NCBI GenBank assembly: GCA_027025615.1
Contig: JALVQM010000023.1
Span: 1-20,834, forward strand
Reading direction: 5' to 3'
Length of the DNA stretch: 20,834 bases
Source: Desulfobacteraceae bacterium
GTDB lineage: Bacteria; Desulfobacterota; Desulfobacteria; Desulfobacterales; Desulfosarcinaceae
Made by a program: the position numbers and the translations under genes. Under the pieces are notes generated by a model that ran no database searches, had not been told where the DNA came from, and saw only the letters and a program-made list of their open reading frames with translations. Every line of letters begins with the position of its first letter. Positions within the stretch are counted from its first letter, which is position 1. Below, piece by piece: positions 1 to 7,225 of the stretch.

Positions 1-366
1 GGGGAGTACTTTTTCTCCCAGGAACAGGTTGAAAGCTTCGGTCTGGGGCTGAACATCGTAATCCGGTGCAACCACCACGGCTCCGAAATTGCGCTCAAGC
101 TTGTCAGGGCCTTTTCGCAGAATGGCCCTGAAATCACCGGCGACTCCGGCAAAATCATGGACTGACGTGTCTTCCAGTATTTCAACCAAGTCGGTTCCGG
201 ACAGATCGGAAGGCTTACCATTGTTTCCGCTGCCTGCAACGGCAACCTTGTATCCCTGGGCGGCAATAATCTTGGCTGCTTCGACCCCGGCGCTGCCGGC
301 GCCAAGAACCAGGACGTCCCTGTTCAAGCTGATTTCAACCGTCTTGCTGCTTTTTTCTGCTGTCAT
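1..366 (-). CDS. HdrA/QmoB-like FAD protein, N-terminal part (runs off left edge)
   Basis: The first 122 residues are present; the rest lies outside the window. After a short polar leader the protein enters a Rossmann fold with the dinucleotide-binding motif VLGAGSAGVEAA at about residues 20-31, followed by a second strand ending in VAVAG, as in FAD-binding HdrA/QmoB-type subunits. The ATG overlaps the stop of the upstream QmoA-like gene as ATGA, and a GGGGGTGA ribosome binding site precedes it, so the two are translationally coupled and are probably partners in one complex. No cysteine cluster is seen in the visible part. By family knowledge, the missing part would be expected to carry Fe-S motifs and possibly an MvhD- or ferredoxin-like domain, but this cannot be seen. 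Other pyridine-nucleotide-disulfide oxidoreductases would start in a similar way, so the exact subfamily is uncertain. Confidence 0.7.
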   Translation of the reverse strand, partial: MTAEKSSKTVEISLNRDVLVLGAGSAGVEAAKIIAAQGYKVAVAGSGNNGKPSDLSGTDLVEILEDTSVHDFAGVAGDFRAILRKGPDKLERNFGAVVVAPDYDVQPQTEAFNLFLGEKVLP

Positions 367-1511
367 TTGGTCACCCCCAGAAACTTCATGGCTTCATAGG
401 CTGTTTTCCCGGCTCCTGCCATGGTGTCAATAATACTGCCCGGGCCTGCTGCTGTGCCTGCCACAAATATGCCATTGGCCGATGCTGAATTACTGTCCAA
501 AAAGCCGTCTTCATTAACGGCCAGATTGAAAAGTTCCGCCATTTTTCCGGTATCCGGGCCAGGTGTAATGCCGACAGCCAGAACCACCATGTCAAATTCT
601 TCCATGGATGGTTCATCCTGGCCTTCGGCCAATTGCATGAGCTTCAAACGGTCGTTTTCAAGTGGGTAGATATCTACTGGTATGGCCCGGACGAATTTAA
701 GCCATGACTTGATATTTTGGTAAAAGACGGGAAATTCTTTACCGGTATTCTGGATGTCGATGTAGAACATTGTGATGTCGGTATCCGGGTTGTCGTGCTT
801 GATTACCGAAGCCATTCGCATGGCATAGGCACAACATACCTGGGAGCACCACAAATTGCCCAGACGTTTGTCACGGGAACCAACGCATTGAATAAATGCT
901 ATTTTTTCAGGGGGTTTGCCATCCGAGGGCCTTAAAATCTTCCTGTTTTCCCGCAGGATCTGTTCCAGTTCCAGGCCAGTGATGACGTTTTTCCATTCGC
1001 CGTAGCCATATGTACCCTTAAGGGTCGGATCAAAGGGTGCAAAGCCGGTGGCAACGATTACAGCGTCTACTTCAAGTTCGGTGTCACTTCCCATTTCATC
1101 GATTTTGACCGCGCCCGAGGGCAATTTGCTGACGTTTGAGCCGGCAACCCAAAGGGGGTCGTTGTTTTTGGAAAAACCCTTGATTATTTCATCCGGGCCA
1201 GGGCCGGTGTCGCTCTTTGCCAAAGTCGCCCTGAAACCGTCGCTTTTTTGCAGGTCTTTTACTTCAGTTCTCAAGTGGACATTGATCAGTGGCTCATTGA
1301 CCACGTTTGCCAGCATTTCTTCCACGCTGCAGGCTCCGCATTGCTGACATTTCTCGGTTGCTTTGCAGGTAAATCCAATGCTGTGACCGCCAAGGAAACA
1401 GCTTTTTTCTACCAGCTCCACACTAACGTTCTGCCTGGAAAGTTCCCACGCAGCGGTAAGGCCTGCAATACCACCTCCAACCACCATGACTTTTCCGTTT
1501 TGACTCTTCAA
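363..1511 (-). CDS. HdrA/QmoA-like FAD and Fe-S electron-transfer subunit
   Basis: This 382-residue protein is related to heterodisulfide reductase subunit A and QmoA, cytoplasmic flavoproteins that pass or bifurcate electrons. It has an FAD Rossmann motif VVGGGIAGL at 10-18, an HdrA-type cysteine set at C49, C55, C58 and C61, then FIQCVGSRD at 207-214 and the cluster WCSQVCC at 221-227. The second dinucleotide motif VIVATGFAPF is at 151-160, and the C-terminal AGTAAGPGSIIDT helix typical of FAD binding is at 351-363. It is shorter than full HdrA (about 650 residues) and lacks the C-terminal ferredoxin domain, which makes it QmoA-sized. The start is TTG, supported by AAGGAG at 1520-1525 with an 8-base spacer; no better ATG exists. 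It follows metF by 36 bases, so the likely role is electron donor or acceptor to methylene-tetrahydrofolate reductase rather than to APS reductase. Confidence 0.85.
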   Translation of the reverse strand: MKSQNGKVMVVGGGIAGLTAAWELSRQNVSVELVEKSCFLGGHSIGFTCKATEKCQQCGACSVEEMLANVVNEPLINVHLRTEVKDLQKSDGFRATLAKSDTGPGPDEIIKGFSKNNDPLWVAGSNVSKLPSGAVKIDEMGSDTELEVDAVIVATGFAPFDPTLKGTYGYGEWKNVITGLELEQILRENRKILRPSDGKPPEKIAFIQCVGSRDKRLGNLWCSQVCCAYAMRMASVIKHDNPDTDITMFYIDIQNTGKEFPVFYQNIKSWLKFVRAIPVDIYPLENDRLKLMQLAEGQDEPSMEEFDMVVLAVGITPGPDTGKMAELFNLAVNEDGFLDSNSASANGIFVAGTAAGPGSIIDTMAGAGKTAYEAMKFLGVTK

Positions 1512-1547
1512 TTTGGAAACTCCTTATTGCTTGTTGGATTTCAGGTA

Positions 1548-2477
1548 TCAAACTTCCGGCCTTGGCAGCATGCCAGCTCTTTCTGCGATTTCCGGCACCC
1601 TGTGCTCCCATTCAATGGCCATGAGATGAACTCCGGCAACACCTTTCATCTCTTTGAATTCTTCTATTTGCTCGCAGGCGATCTTAATGCCTTCGTCGGC
1701 GACCTTCTTTTTCTCGACGCCTTTGAGTCGTTTGATGATTTCATCCGGCACGTCCATGCCGGGAACTTTGTTTTTCATATAGTTGGCCATACCTACACTT
1801 TTCATTGGAGTTATTCCCGGCAGTATATATACTTTCTCGGTCAACCCCATGTCGTTGGCTCGCTTGATCCATTCGCGTATCTTGTCCATGTTGTAAACAC
1901 ACTGGGTCTGAATGAAATCGGCCCCGGCTTTTACTTTTTTTGCCAGACGATGAACCCTCCATTCAAACGGTTCGGCAAATGGATTGGCGGCAGCCCCTAT
2001 GAAAAGTTTAGGGGGCTCGTCAATTTCCGCGCCCCCCTGGAACTTGCCTTCGTCACGCATTTGCTTGACCATTGAGATCAACTGCATGGAATCGATATCG
2101 TATACTCCCTTGGCCTGTGGGTGATCACCAAACATTTGATGGTCGCCGGAAAGGCACAGGATGTTACGGATACCATGGGAGTAGGCCCCTAGAATGTCGG
2201 CCTGCATGGCCAATCGGTTCCTGTCCCGGCAAACCATTTGATAGTTGGGTTCCAGGCCTTCCTGTATGCAAAACAGGGAGGCGGCCCAGCTTGACATCCT
2301 GACCATGGCGGTCTGGTTGTCGGTTATGTTTGCCATATCGACATTGCCTTTCAGGTAGGAGATTTTTTTCTTCAAAGCTTCGACATTTGCTCCCCGCGGT
2401 GGGCCCACCTCACCGGTGAAAGCGAAATGTCCGGCTTTTAAAACCCTTTCCAGTCTACTTCCTGATTTCATATCCAT
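1548..2477 (-). CDS. metF: 5,10-methylenetetrahydrofolate reductase catalytic subunit MetF
   Basis: MetF reduces methylene-THF to methyl-THF on a bound flavin; in acetogens and related anaerobes this is a step of the methyl branch of the Wood-Ljungdahl pathway. The 309 residues form a TIM-barrel MetF. The motif FTGEVGPP at 20-27 carries the expected catalytic glutamate (E23), ANITDNQ at 49-55 is the second barrel signature, CLSGDH at 108-113 holds the conserved Asp, and GADFIQTQ is the later strand motif. The length matches the bacterial catalytic domain without a regulatory tail. Two ATGs lie six bases apart (2477 and 2471); GAGGG at 2482-2486 stands 4 or 10 bases away, so either is possible. 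It sits between metV and the HdrA/QmoA-like gene with short gaps (46 and 36 bases), which points to a MetVF complex with Hdr-like partners rather than a stand-alone NADH enzyme. Confidence 0.93.
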   Translation of the reverse strand: MDMKSGSRLERVLKAGHFAFTGEVGPPRGANVEALKKKISYLKGNVDMANITDNQTAMVRMSSWAASLFCIQEGLEPNYQMVCRDRNRLAMQADILGAYSHGIRNILCLSGDHQMFGDHPQAKGVYDIDSMQLISMVKQMRDEGKFQGGAEIDEPPKLFIGAAANPFAEPFEWRVHRLAKKVKAGADFIQTQCVYNMDKIREWIKRANDMGLTEKVYILPGITPMKSVGMANYMKNKVPGMDVPDEIIKRLKGVEKKKVADEGIKIACEQIEEFKEMKGVAGVHLMAIEWEHRVPEIAERAGMLPRPEV

Positions 2478-2523
2478 GTCTCCCTCACGAAAAGATTTGA
2501 TTCCCCAACCGGATCAAAGAGGA

Positions 2524-3198
2524 TTAGTCCTGCAGGGCCTTCACGCGCTGTTCATATCCGGGCTGAATAATCGTTCTGGGCTTCTGGTTGCGCCAGTCAT
2601 TGGCAGGAGAAATTTCCATTATCTGGTCAAGCCTGTTCTGGGCAGCCAGTCGTTCATAAATTTTATACCAGGCACAAGGCTGATCTACGTTAATCTCGCA
2701 ACTGCCGTTGTTGGTGCCGCCACAAGGTCCGTTAAACAGACTCTTGGCACACATTGTAACCGGGCAGATGCCGCCGGTTATTCCCAAAACACAGGTGCCG
2801 CAGGCACGGCATTTTTCTTCATACCAGCCCACGTCAAGGTTGACGCCGATAAAGGACGTATTTACCCCGGGAAATACGGGTTTTGCAGGAAAGCGTTCGG
2901 CCAGAAACTGGATTCCGGCTCCACAGGCCAGGGAAATAAACGCATCGTATTGCTCTGCCAGCGAATCAAGCTCAGCCAGAAATTCCATGTCACACTGACG
3001 TTCAACAGTGGCTGCACCTAGATCGATCTTGTCTTTTCCCATGGCCAGCTTCAATTCGGCATTGAGGGTAGCGACTTCTTTTGACCCTCCTGCCAGGCAG
3101 ACCGCCACGCAGGTTCCGCAGCCGACGGTCAATACCTTCTTGTAGCCGGATACCATGGATTTTATTTCTTCAAAGGGTTTCCTCTCAGCGACAATCAT
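2524..3198 (-). CDS. metV: MetV, cysteine-rich partner of methylenetetrahydrofolate reductase
   Basis: The 224-residue product has the layout of MetV (MTHFR C-terminal, zinc/Fe-S-binding family), the second core subunit of the acetogen-type reductase. The N-terminal half opens with a typical VGCGTCVAVC block (C27, C30, C34) and further cysteines at 69 and 92. The C-terminal half has CRACGTC (C130, C133, C136), then C145, C150, C159, C167 and C175 around NGPCGGTNNGSC, giving 13 cysteines in all and a strong case for metal or Fe-S binding. A near-perfect AGGAGG at 3203-3208, four bases before the ATG, fixes the start. As first gene of the operon it lies directly upstream of metF, the order expected for a MetV-MetF complex. 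In Moorella, MetVF occurs with HdrABC and MvhD; here two HdrA/Qmo-like genes follow instead. Confidence 0.92.
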   Translation of the reverse strand: MIVAERKPFEEIKSMVSGYKKVLTVGCGTCVAVCLAGGSKEVATLNAELKLAMGKDKIDLGAATVERQCDMEFLAELDSLAEQYDAFISLACGAGIQFLAERFPAKPVFPGVNTSFIGVNLDVGWYEEKCRACGTCVLGITGGICPVTMCAKSLFNGPCGGTNNGSCEINVDQPCAWYKIYERLAAQNRLDQIMEISPANDWRNQKPRTIIQPGYEQRVKALQD

Positions 3199-3355
3199 GG
3201 TTCCTCCTGTCAGGCAAATAAAAAGATAGATATTTGATAAATGGATTTATAAGAAGTTCCTTTGCAAGGATCGGGATAAGAACAAAAATTAATAACAATA
3301 CCAGAGATTATCACCGCGGGAAGGAAACTGAAAACAACGGCAATAAAATTCCGGC

Positions 3356-3372
3356 AACCAATAACCTTGGTT
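3356..3372. promoter_or_regulatory. operator-like inverted repeat at the metV promoter
   Basis: AACCAA and TTGGTT form a perfect 6-bp inverted repeat around a 5-base spacer. It directly abuts the candidate -10 on the downstream side, where a repressor would block initiation. No regulator is known from the window. Confidence 0.25.
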
Positions 3373-3401
3373 CAGATATCGGTTGATGTTTGTTTTGTCA
3401 A
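3373..3401 (-). promoter_or_regulatory. candidate promoter of the metV operon
   Basis: On the minus strand TTGACA (3396-3401) is a perfect -35 hexamer, and TATCTG (3373-3378) follows after exactly 17 bases. The -10 match is weak (3 of 6), so the call rests mainly on the -35 and the spacing. It lies about 175 bases ahead of the metV ATG in an otherwise gene-free region. Confidence 0.35.
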
Positions 3402-3436
3402 GGCTTGATTTTATTCAAATCGCCTATAAATCAGGC

Positions 3437-3457
3437 AGGTTGGATAAAGTACAACCT
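3437..3457. repeat. inverted repeat AGGTTG-N9-CAACCT
   Basis: A perfect 6-bp dyad with a 9-base centre lies about 35 bases upstream of the candidate metV -35 box. It could be a regulator-binding site. It could also be a weak plus-strand hairpin, because CAACCT is followed by TTTT, but no plus-strand gene ends here. Confidence 0.2.
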
Positions 3458-3984
3458 TTTGTCATTCTGGCCTTCCGGCTTTGTTTTGAGCCATCTGGTT
3501 TCCATAATGGCTTTTCATAATTGATATTTATTTTTCTTGATTGTTTTAGTAGGAATTAGATTAATATTTAAAGTATGCCGGTTTTGCTGTATGTTCCAGC
3601 CTCACCAGAGCGGATTTGCAAAATTCAATTTCAAGCTTGACATTTTCAGTGACAGCATCAACTTATATCCTGAATTATAACTGTGGCAAGCTGTTGGACC
3701 GCCATTTTGGCCTCAGCCATGGATTGGATTGTAATTTGATCCCGTTTTTTCGGCAATTTTATGCTTTCATTATTTGTCCTCGGATAAATAGTTTTGCTTT
3801 TTGATTTGTGGCCTCCCTGTTATTGTCGTGTCCGCATCTACTTCTGACTACTCCTATTGTCTTCTGCCACAATCTAAAATCCAGAACCGGTGTCAGCAAT
3901 TAGTCATTGGATTGTTTATAGTTTTGTTTCTTTATCTAGTTGACTGGTGAAGATTAATCGACAAACTTGTTGAAAGGAGTAAAA

Positions 3985-4809
3985 ATGAATAATTTTAGTG
4001 GGTTGACTGAAAAAGCATTGGAGCTGGTGGTCAGTTACGTCCCCAAGTTGGCCTTGGCACTGGTTACGCTTCTTATAGGACTCTGGATAATAAAGGGCGT
4101 TGTAAAAATACTGCGCCTTTCCCTGGATAAATCCAAGGTAGACAATACCCTGATTCCATTTTTGGCCAGCCTTGTTTCCTGGGGCCTGAAAGTCCTTTTG
4201 TTTATCAGCATCGCGTCAATGGTCGGAGTGGCAACCACCTCGTTTATTGCCGTCTTGGGTGCTGCAGGTTTGGCCATTGGTCTTGCTTTGCAGGGCAGCC
4301 TGGCTAATTTTGCAGGCGGGGTTTTGATTTTGATCTTCAGGCCCTATGCAATCGGCGATTTGATCGAAACCCAGGGACACCTGGGAGTCGTCAAGGAAGT
4401 GCAGATTTTCAATACCATCCTTCTTTCTCCGGACAACAAGCGCATCGTTATTCCCAACGGGGCAATTTCCAACGGATCACTGGTGAATTTTTCGGCCGAA
4501 GGCAAACTAAGAGTGGACATGGTTATCGGCATTGCCTATGAGGCCGACATCGCCAAGGCTAAACAGATTCTGTTGGAATTGGTTCAGAACCACCCTCTTG
4601 TTTTGCAGGATCCGGCGCCACAGGTGGCTGTTTCAGAACTGGCCGACAGTTCGGTCAACCTGATAGTTCGTCCCTGGTGCAATGCAGGTGACTACTGGAC
4701 GGTTTACTTTGAAACCATGGAGAAGGCCAAGCAAGCCCTGGAAGAAAACGGAATTTCGATTCCATTTCCCCAGATGGACGTGCATATGTCAGGAGCCCAG
4801 GCTGCCTGA
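3985..4809 (+). CDS. mscS: small-conductance mechanosensitive channel, MscS family
   Basis: MscS channels are inner-membrane heptamers that open under membrane tension and let solutes out after osmotic downshock. The 274-residue protein matches the compact E. coli type (about 286): two N-terminal membrane helices near 16-45 and 59-82, then the pore-lining TM3 at about 84-118, rich in Gly/Ala (VLGAAGLAIGLALQGSLANF) and followed by the family signature FRPYAIGDLIE. The beta domain motif VVIPNG-type appears as IVIPNGAISNGSLVNFS, and the C-terminal alpha/beta domain is complete. The ATG is preceded by AAAGGAG at 3973-3979 with a 5-base spacer; an in-frame TTG at 3967 lies upstream of that site and is not the start. 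It is a single gene, divergent from metV and convergent with the phosphate transporter. Confidence 0.93.
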   Translation: MNNFSGLTEKALELVVSYVPKLALALVTLLIGLWIIKGVVKILRLSLDKSKVDNTLIPFLASLVSWGLKVLLFISIASMVGVATTSFIAVLGAAGLAIGLALQGSLANFAGGVLILIFRPYAIGDLIETQGHLGVVKEVQIFNTILLSPDNKRIVIPNGAISNGSLVNFSAEGKLRVDMVIGIAYEADIAKAKQILLELVQNHPLVLQDPAPQVAVSELADSSVNLIVRPWCNAGDYWTVYFETMEKAKQALEENGISIPFPQMDVHMSGAQAA

Positions 4810-4886
4810 CAGCCTGTTAAAATTGATTTGTCAGCATCTGGGCCTCGAATAAGGTCTGTTGCTGGCCGCGCGACCGCTGCAAACCG

Positions 4887-7118
4887 TTATTGAAGGGTTT
4901 CGTCAAAGATGTCGGCAAGATGCAAAGTCTGTTCGCTGATTTTCTGGCAGGCGTTACAGATACCGTAGAAAAGTATGCTCAACCTGGTTTTAGAGGCTCC
5001 GGAGCGGATTCTTTCCACCTGGTGGGCGTCATATTGTTCAACAAATTGTTTCAACTGAACATAATGTGATGCAACCTGCCTGTATTCCAGGGGTTTGCCT
5101 TCCAGCAAGATTTTCGCTGTGTCGGCAAGTACTGATTCAACACAACCACGGATCTGTTGGAGTTCTTTTTTCTGCTCCGGCAAAAGGCCTGAATGTTGGT
5201 TGGAAACATGTACATGGCAGCGCAGGATCAAGTCCCGCATACTTTCACTGATTTCCTGGAGGGCGGCAATTACGTAGGCGTACTTGTCGGCGCCCTTGAC
5301 CTGGTCGCTTTGCAGAAGGCGCAGGGCCTTGAAGATGTTGGCCACGATGATGTTCGACCAAGCCTGGATGCGGCTGGTCTGGCGGCGTAATTGCTTCAGC
5401 GATTTGCGGTCTTCTGTCAATATGGCTTCGAAACAGGCTTCCAGGTTGTCGCGCACAACCTGAAGGAAGCTGCCGCAGTGCCCGAAGCACGCCTGCACTG
5501 CCTGATCAGGATCGGAGATTCGCTGCAGGTCTAGATTCTCGAGTTCGCGGGTGTCTTTTTCCCGCCGGCCGTGAATGTTGAAATTGCGCAGAACAAGCAG
5601 TCCGATTATCACAATCAAGCCGCCGATGGCAAAGCCGTCAAGGTAGTGAATTGATACCGCACTCAGTGCTGCGAGGGAAAATGCCAGCATTGCGGTGAAA
5701 AACCAGCCGCCGATTACCGTAAGTACCCCGGTTACACGATAGACTGCGCTGTCCAGCCCCCAGGCCCTGTCGGCCAGGGATGTTCCCATGGCTACCATGA
5801 AGGTCACGTAAGTGGTTGAAAGTGGAAGTTTCATGCTTGTTGCCCAGGCTACCAGAGCGCTTGCCACCATCAGATTTACACTGGCCCGCAGAAGATCAAA
5901 TTCCGGTCGGCGACCGTCATAGCCGGGTTCGGGCTGATAGCCGGAGGTGTCCAGCCGCTGGTTGATCCTTTGCCGGACTGATCGGGGTATAATACCGGCT
6001 GCGGAATCTGACAGGCGAACCACCATTCGGACAATTATTCTGGACAATTGAGACGAACCGAAACGTTCAAGACCCTCTTCCTGCCGGCCCAGGCGTAGCT
6101 CGGTCTTGGTGACCGAGCGGGCTTTACGTGAAACCCATAGGGTAGCTACCATTACCCCCCCGGCTGCCAGCAAAAAGCCCGTACCGGTGGGTACTTTGCC
6201 CTGTAAAGCCTCCATGGAGGCAGTCAAGGGATTAGCGCTTGCCTGGGCTAGGGAAAAAGCATGATAACCGGCAAGGGGAACTCCGATGAAATTGACCAGG
6301 TCGTTGGCGGCGAAAGCCATGGCCAGGGCAAAAGTGCCCATCAGGACCACCGGTTTTAGGATGTCCATCCTGGTCGTCAATAGCAGCATCTGAAAGATCG
6401 CGCTGAAGAAAACAAATCCCCCGGCCAGCAAAAAGATTTTATTGGCCTTTATCCAGCCCACTGTTTCCGCAGACATGAAGGAGGCTCCCTTGGCGCCCTT
6501 GATCAGGATGAAATAAGTGATCATGGAAAGGGCCAGGCCGCTCCACAGAGCTCCGTAACGTTTTAAGCGTTTACGGTACTCGAAGGTAAATAACAGGCGG
6601 GTAGCAAATTGAACCAGGACCCCGGTAATAAAAGCCACGGCTACCGAGAGCAAAATTCCGGCTATAATGGCCAGGGCCTTGGCAGTGTTGATGTAGTTTG
6701 CCAGGTCCAGTATTCCCTGACCTGCATGGTAAACTTTGATTAGCGATATGGCCGTGGCGGCACCCAGCAGTTCAAAAACGATCGAAACGGTTGTGGAAGT
6801 CGGCAGGCCGAAAGTGTTGAAAAGGTCCAGCAAAAGCACATCAGCCAACATCACTGCCGCAAAAATAGTCAGCAACTCTGGCATGCTGAACAGGCGGGGA
6901 TGAAATATCCCCTTGCGGGCCACTTCCATCATGCCGCTTGAAAAAGTTACACCGGCCAGTATCCCCAGGCTGGCGACCGCCATGATGATATGCCTTGGGG
7001 CCACCCGTGAACCAACCGCGGAGTTGAGAAAATTGACCGCATCGTTGCTGACGCCCACCACCAGGTCAACTGCCGCCAGGGCAAAAAGCAATCCCACCGT
7101 AAAAATGTAAATCTGCAT
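4887..7118 (-). CDS. PiT-family phosphate transporter with C-terminal PhoU-like domain
   Basis: The product (743 residues from this ATG) is a PHO4/PiT cation-coupled inorganic phosphate permease. Both inverted-repeat signatures are visible: GVSNDAVNFLNSAVGSR near 23-38 and AFAANDLVNFIGVPLAG near 269-284. Many hydrophobic helices extend to about residue 515, including a third conserved element KLPLSTTYVTFMVAMGTS near 431-448. After a basic linker (HGRREKD), the last 200 or so residues are soluble and helical, resembling PhoU/DUF47, so transport and its control seem to be joined in one chain. Canonical bacterial PiT proteins are 330-500 residues. The start is the ATG at 7118; a TTG at 7121 is adjacent and AAAGG lies at 7126-7130. 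The gene is last in the minus-strand run, 107 bases after the nuclease gene, and a Pho-box-like repeat is in that gap. Confidence 0.9.
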   Translation of the reverse strand: MQIYIFTVGLLFALAAVDLVVGVSNDAVNFLNSAVGSRVAPRHIIMAVASLGILAGVTFSSGMMEVARKGIFHPRLFSMPELLTIFAAVMLADVLLLDLFNTFGLPTSTTVSIVFELLGAATAISLIKVYHAGQGILDLANYINTAKALAIIAGILLSVAVAFITGVLVQFATRLLFTFEYRKRLKRYGALWSGLALSMITYFILIKGAKGASFMSAETVGWIKANKIFLLAGGFVFFSAIFQMLLLTTRMDILKPVVLMGTFALAMAFAANDLVNFIGVPLAGYHAFSLAQASANPLTASMEALQGKVPTGTGFLLAAGGVMVATLWVSRKARSVTKTELRLGRQEEGLERFGSSQLSRIIVRMVVRLSDSAAGIIPRSVRQRINQRLDTSGYQPEPGYDGRRPEFDLLRASVNLMVASALVAWATSMKLPLSTTYVTFMVAMGTSLADRAWGLDSAVYRVTGVLTVIGGWFFTAMLAFSLAALSAVSIHYLDGFAIGGLIVIIGLLVLRNFNIHGRREKDTRELENLDLQRISDPDQAVQACFGHCGSFLQVVRDNLEACFEAILTEDRKSLKQLRRQTSRIQAWSNIIVANIFKALRLLQSDQVKGADKYAYVIAALQEISESMRDLILRCHVHVSNQHSGLLPEQKKELQQIRGCVESVLADTAKILLEGKPLEYRQVASHYVQLKQFVEQYDAHQVERIRSGASKTRLSILFYGICNACQKISEQTLHLADIFDETLQ

Positions 7119-7188
7119 CAAGAAGACCTTTCAAAGTTGAATTTCATGCCTTGTCCCTTTCGGGAAACCAGTCTTCCATAGCTTTCCA

Positions 7189-7206
7189 ATGTTAGGAAAA
7201 TGTTAG
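7189..7206 (-). promoter_or_regulatory. candidate Pho box upstream of the phosphate transporter
   Basis: On the minus strand CTAACAT-TTTC-CTAACAT is a perfect 7-bp direct repeat with a 4-bp AT-rich spacer, giving the 11-bp period of Pho boxes (CTGTCAT-N4-CTGTCAT in E. coli; TTAACA-like repeats in Bacillus). A TATGGA hexamer begins 8 bases downstream and could be the -10. The gene directly ahead is a phosphate transporter, which fits PhoB/PhoP control. No experiment supports it. Confidence 0.55.
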
Positions 7207-7225
7207 CCGACACAATGGAAACAAC

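Larger units (their letters stand above)
3199..3966. other. AT-rich gene-free region between metV and mscS
   Basis: About 770 bases separate the divergent metV and mscS genes. The sequence is clearly richer in A+T than the neighbouring genes. Open frames of about 50-60 codons occur on both strands but none has a ribosome binding site or a recognisable product. Apart from the candidate metV promoter and two short inverted repeats near 3356-3457, nothing can be assigned. No tRNA, riboswitch or strong terminator was recognised by eye. Confidence 0.5.

Noticed and set aside
1248..2075. 275-codon open frame on plus
   Set aside because: It is antisense to metF and the HdrA-like gene, both of which have clear family motifs; the translated product is rich in Phe/His and has no family features.
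2416..3021. 201-codon open frame on plus
   Set aside because: It mirrors metV on the opposite strand and shows no coherent domain.
3616..3804. 62-codon open frame on plus in the metV-mscS spacer
   Set aside because: No ribosome binding site, a composition of random AT-rich translation, and no recognisable product.
3658..3819. 53-codon open frame on minus, ending QQLATVIIQDIS
   Set aside because: It has no good start codon or ribosome binding site; the polar lysine-rich first half looks like translated AT-rich spacer.
4810..4886. bidirectional terminator between mscS and the phosphate transporter
   Set aside because: A short GC-rich dyad (GGCCGCGCGACC) exists but no T-run follows on either strand.
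7144..7180. 11-codon minicistron and TCCC-GAAA-GGGA mini-hairpin in the transporter leader
   Set aside because: The start overlaps the probable -10 element and the stem is only 4 bp; too little to support a regulatory claim.
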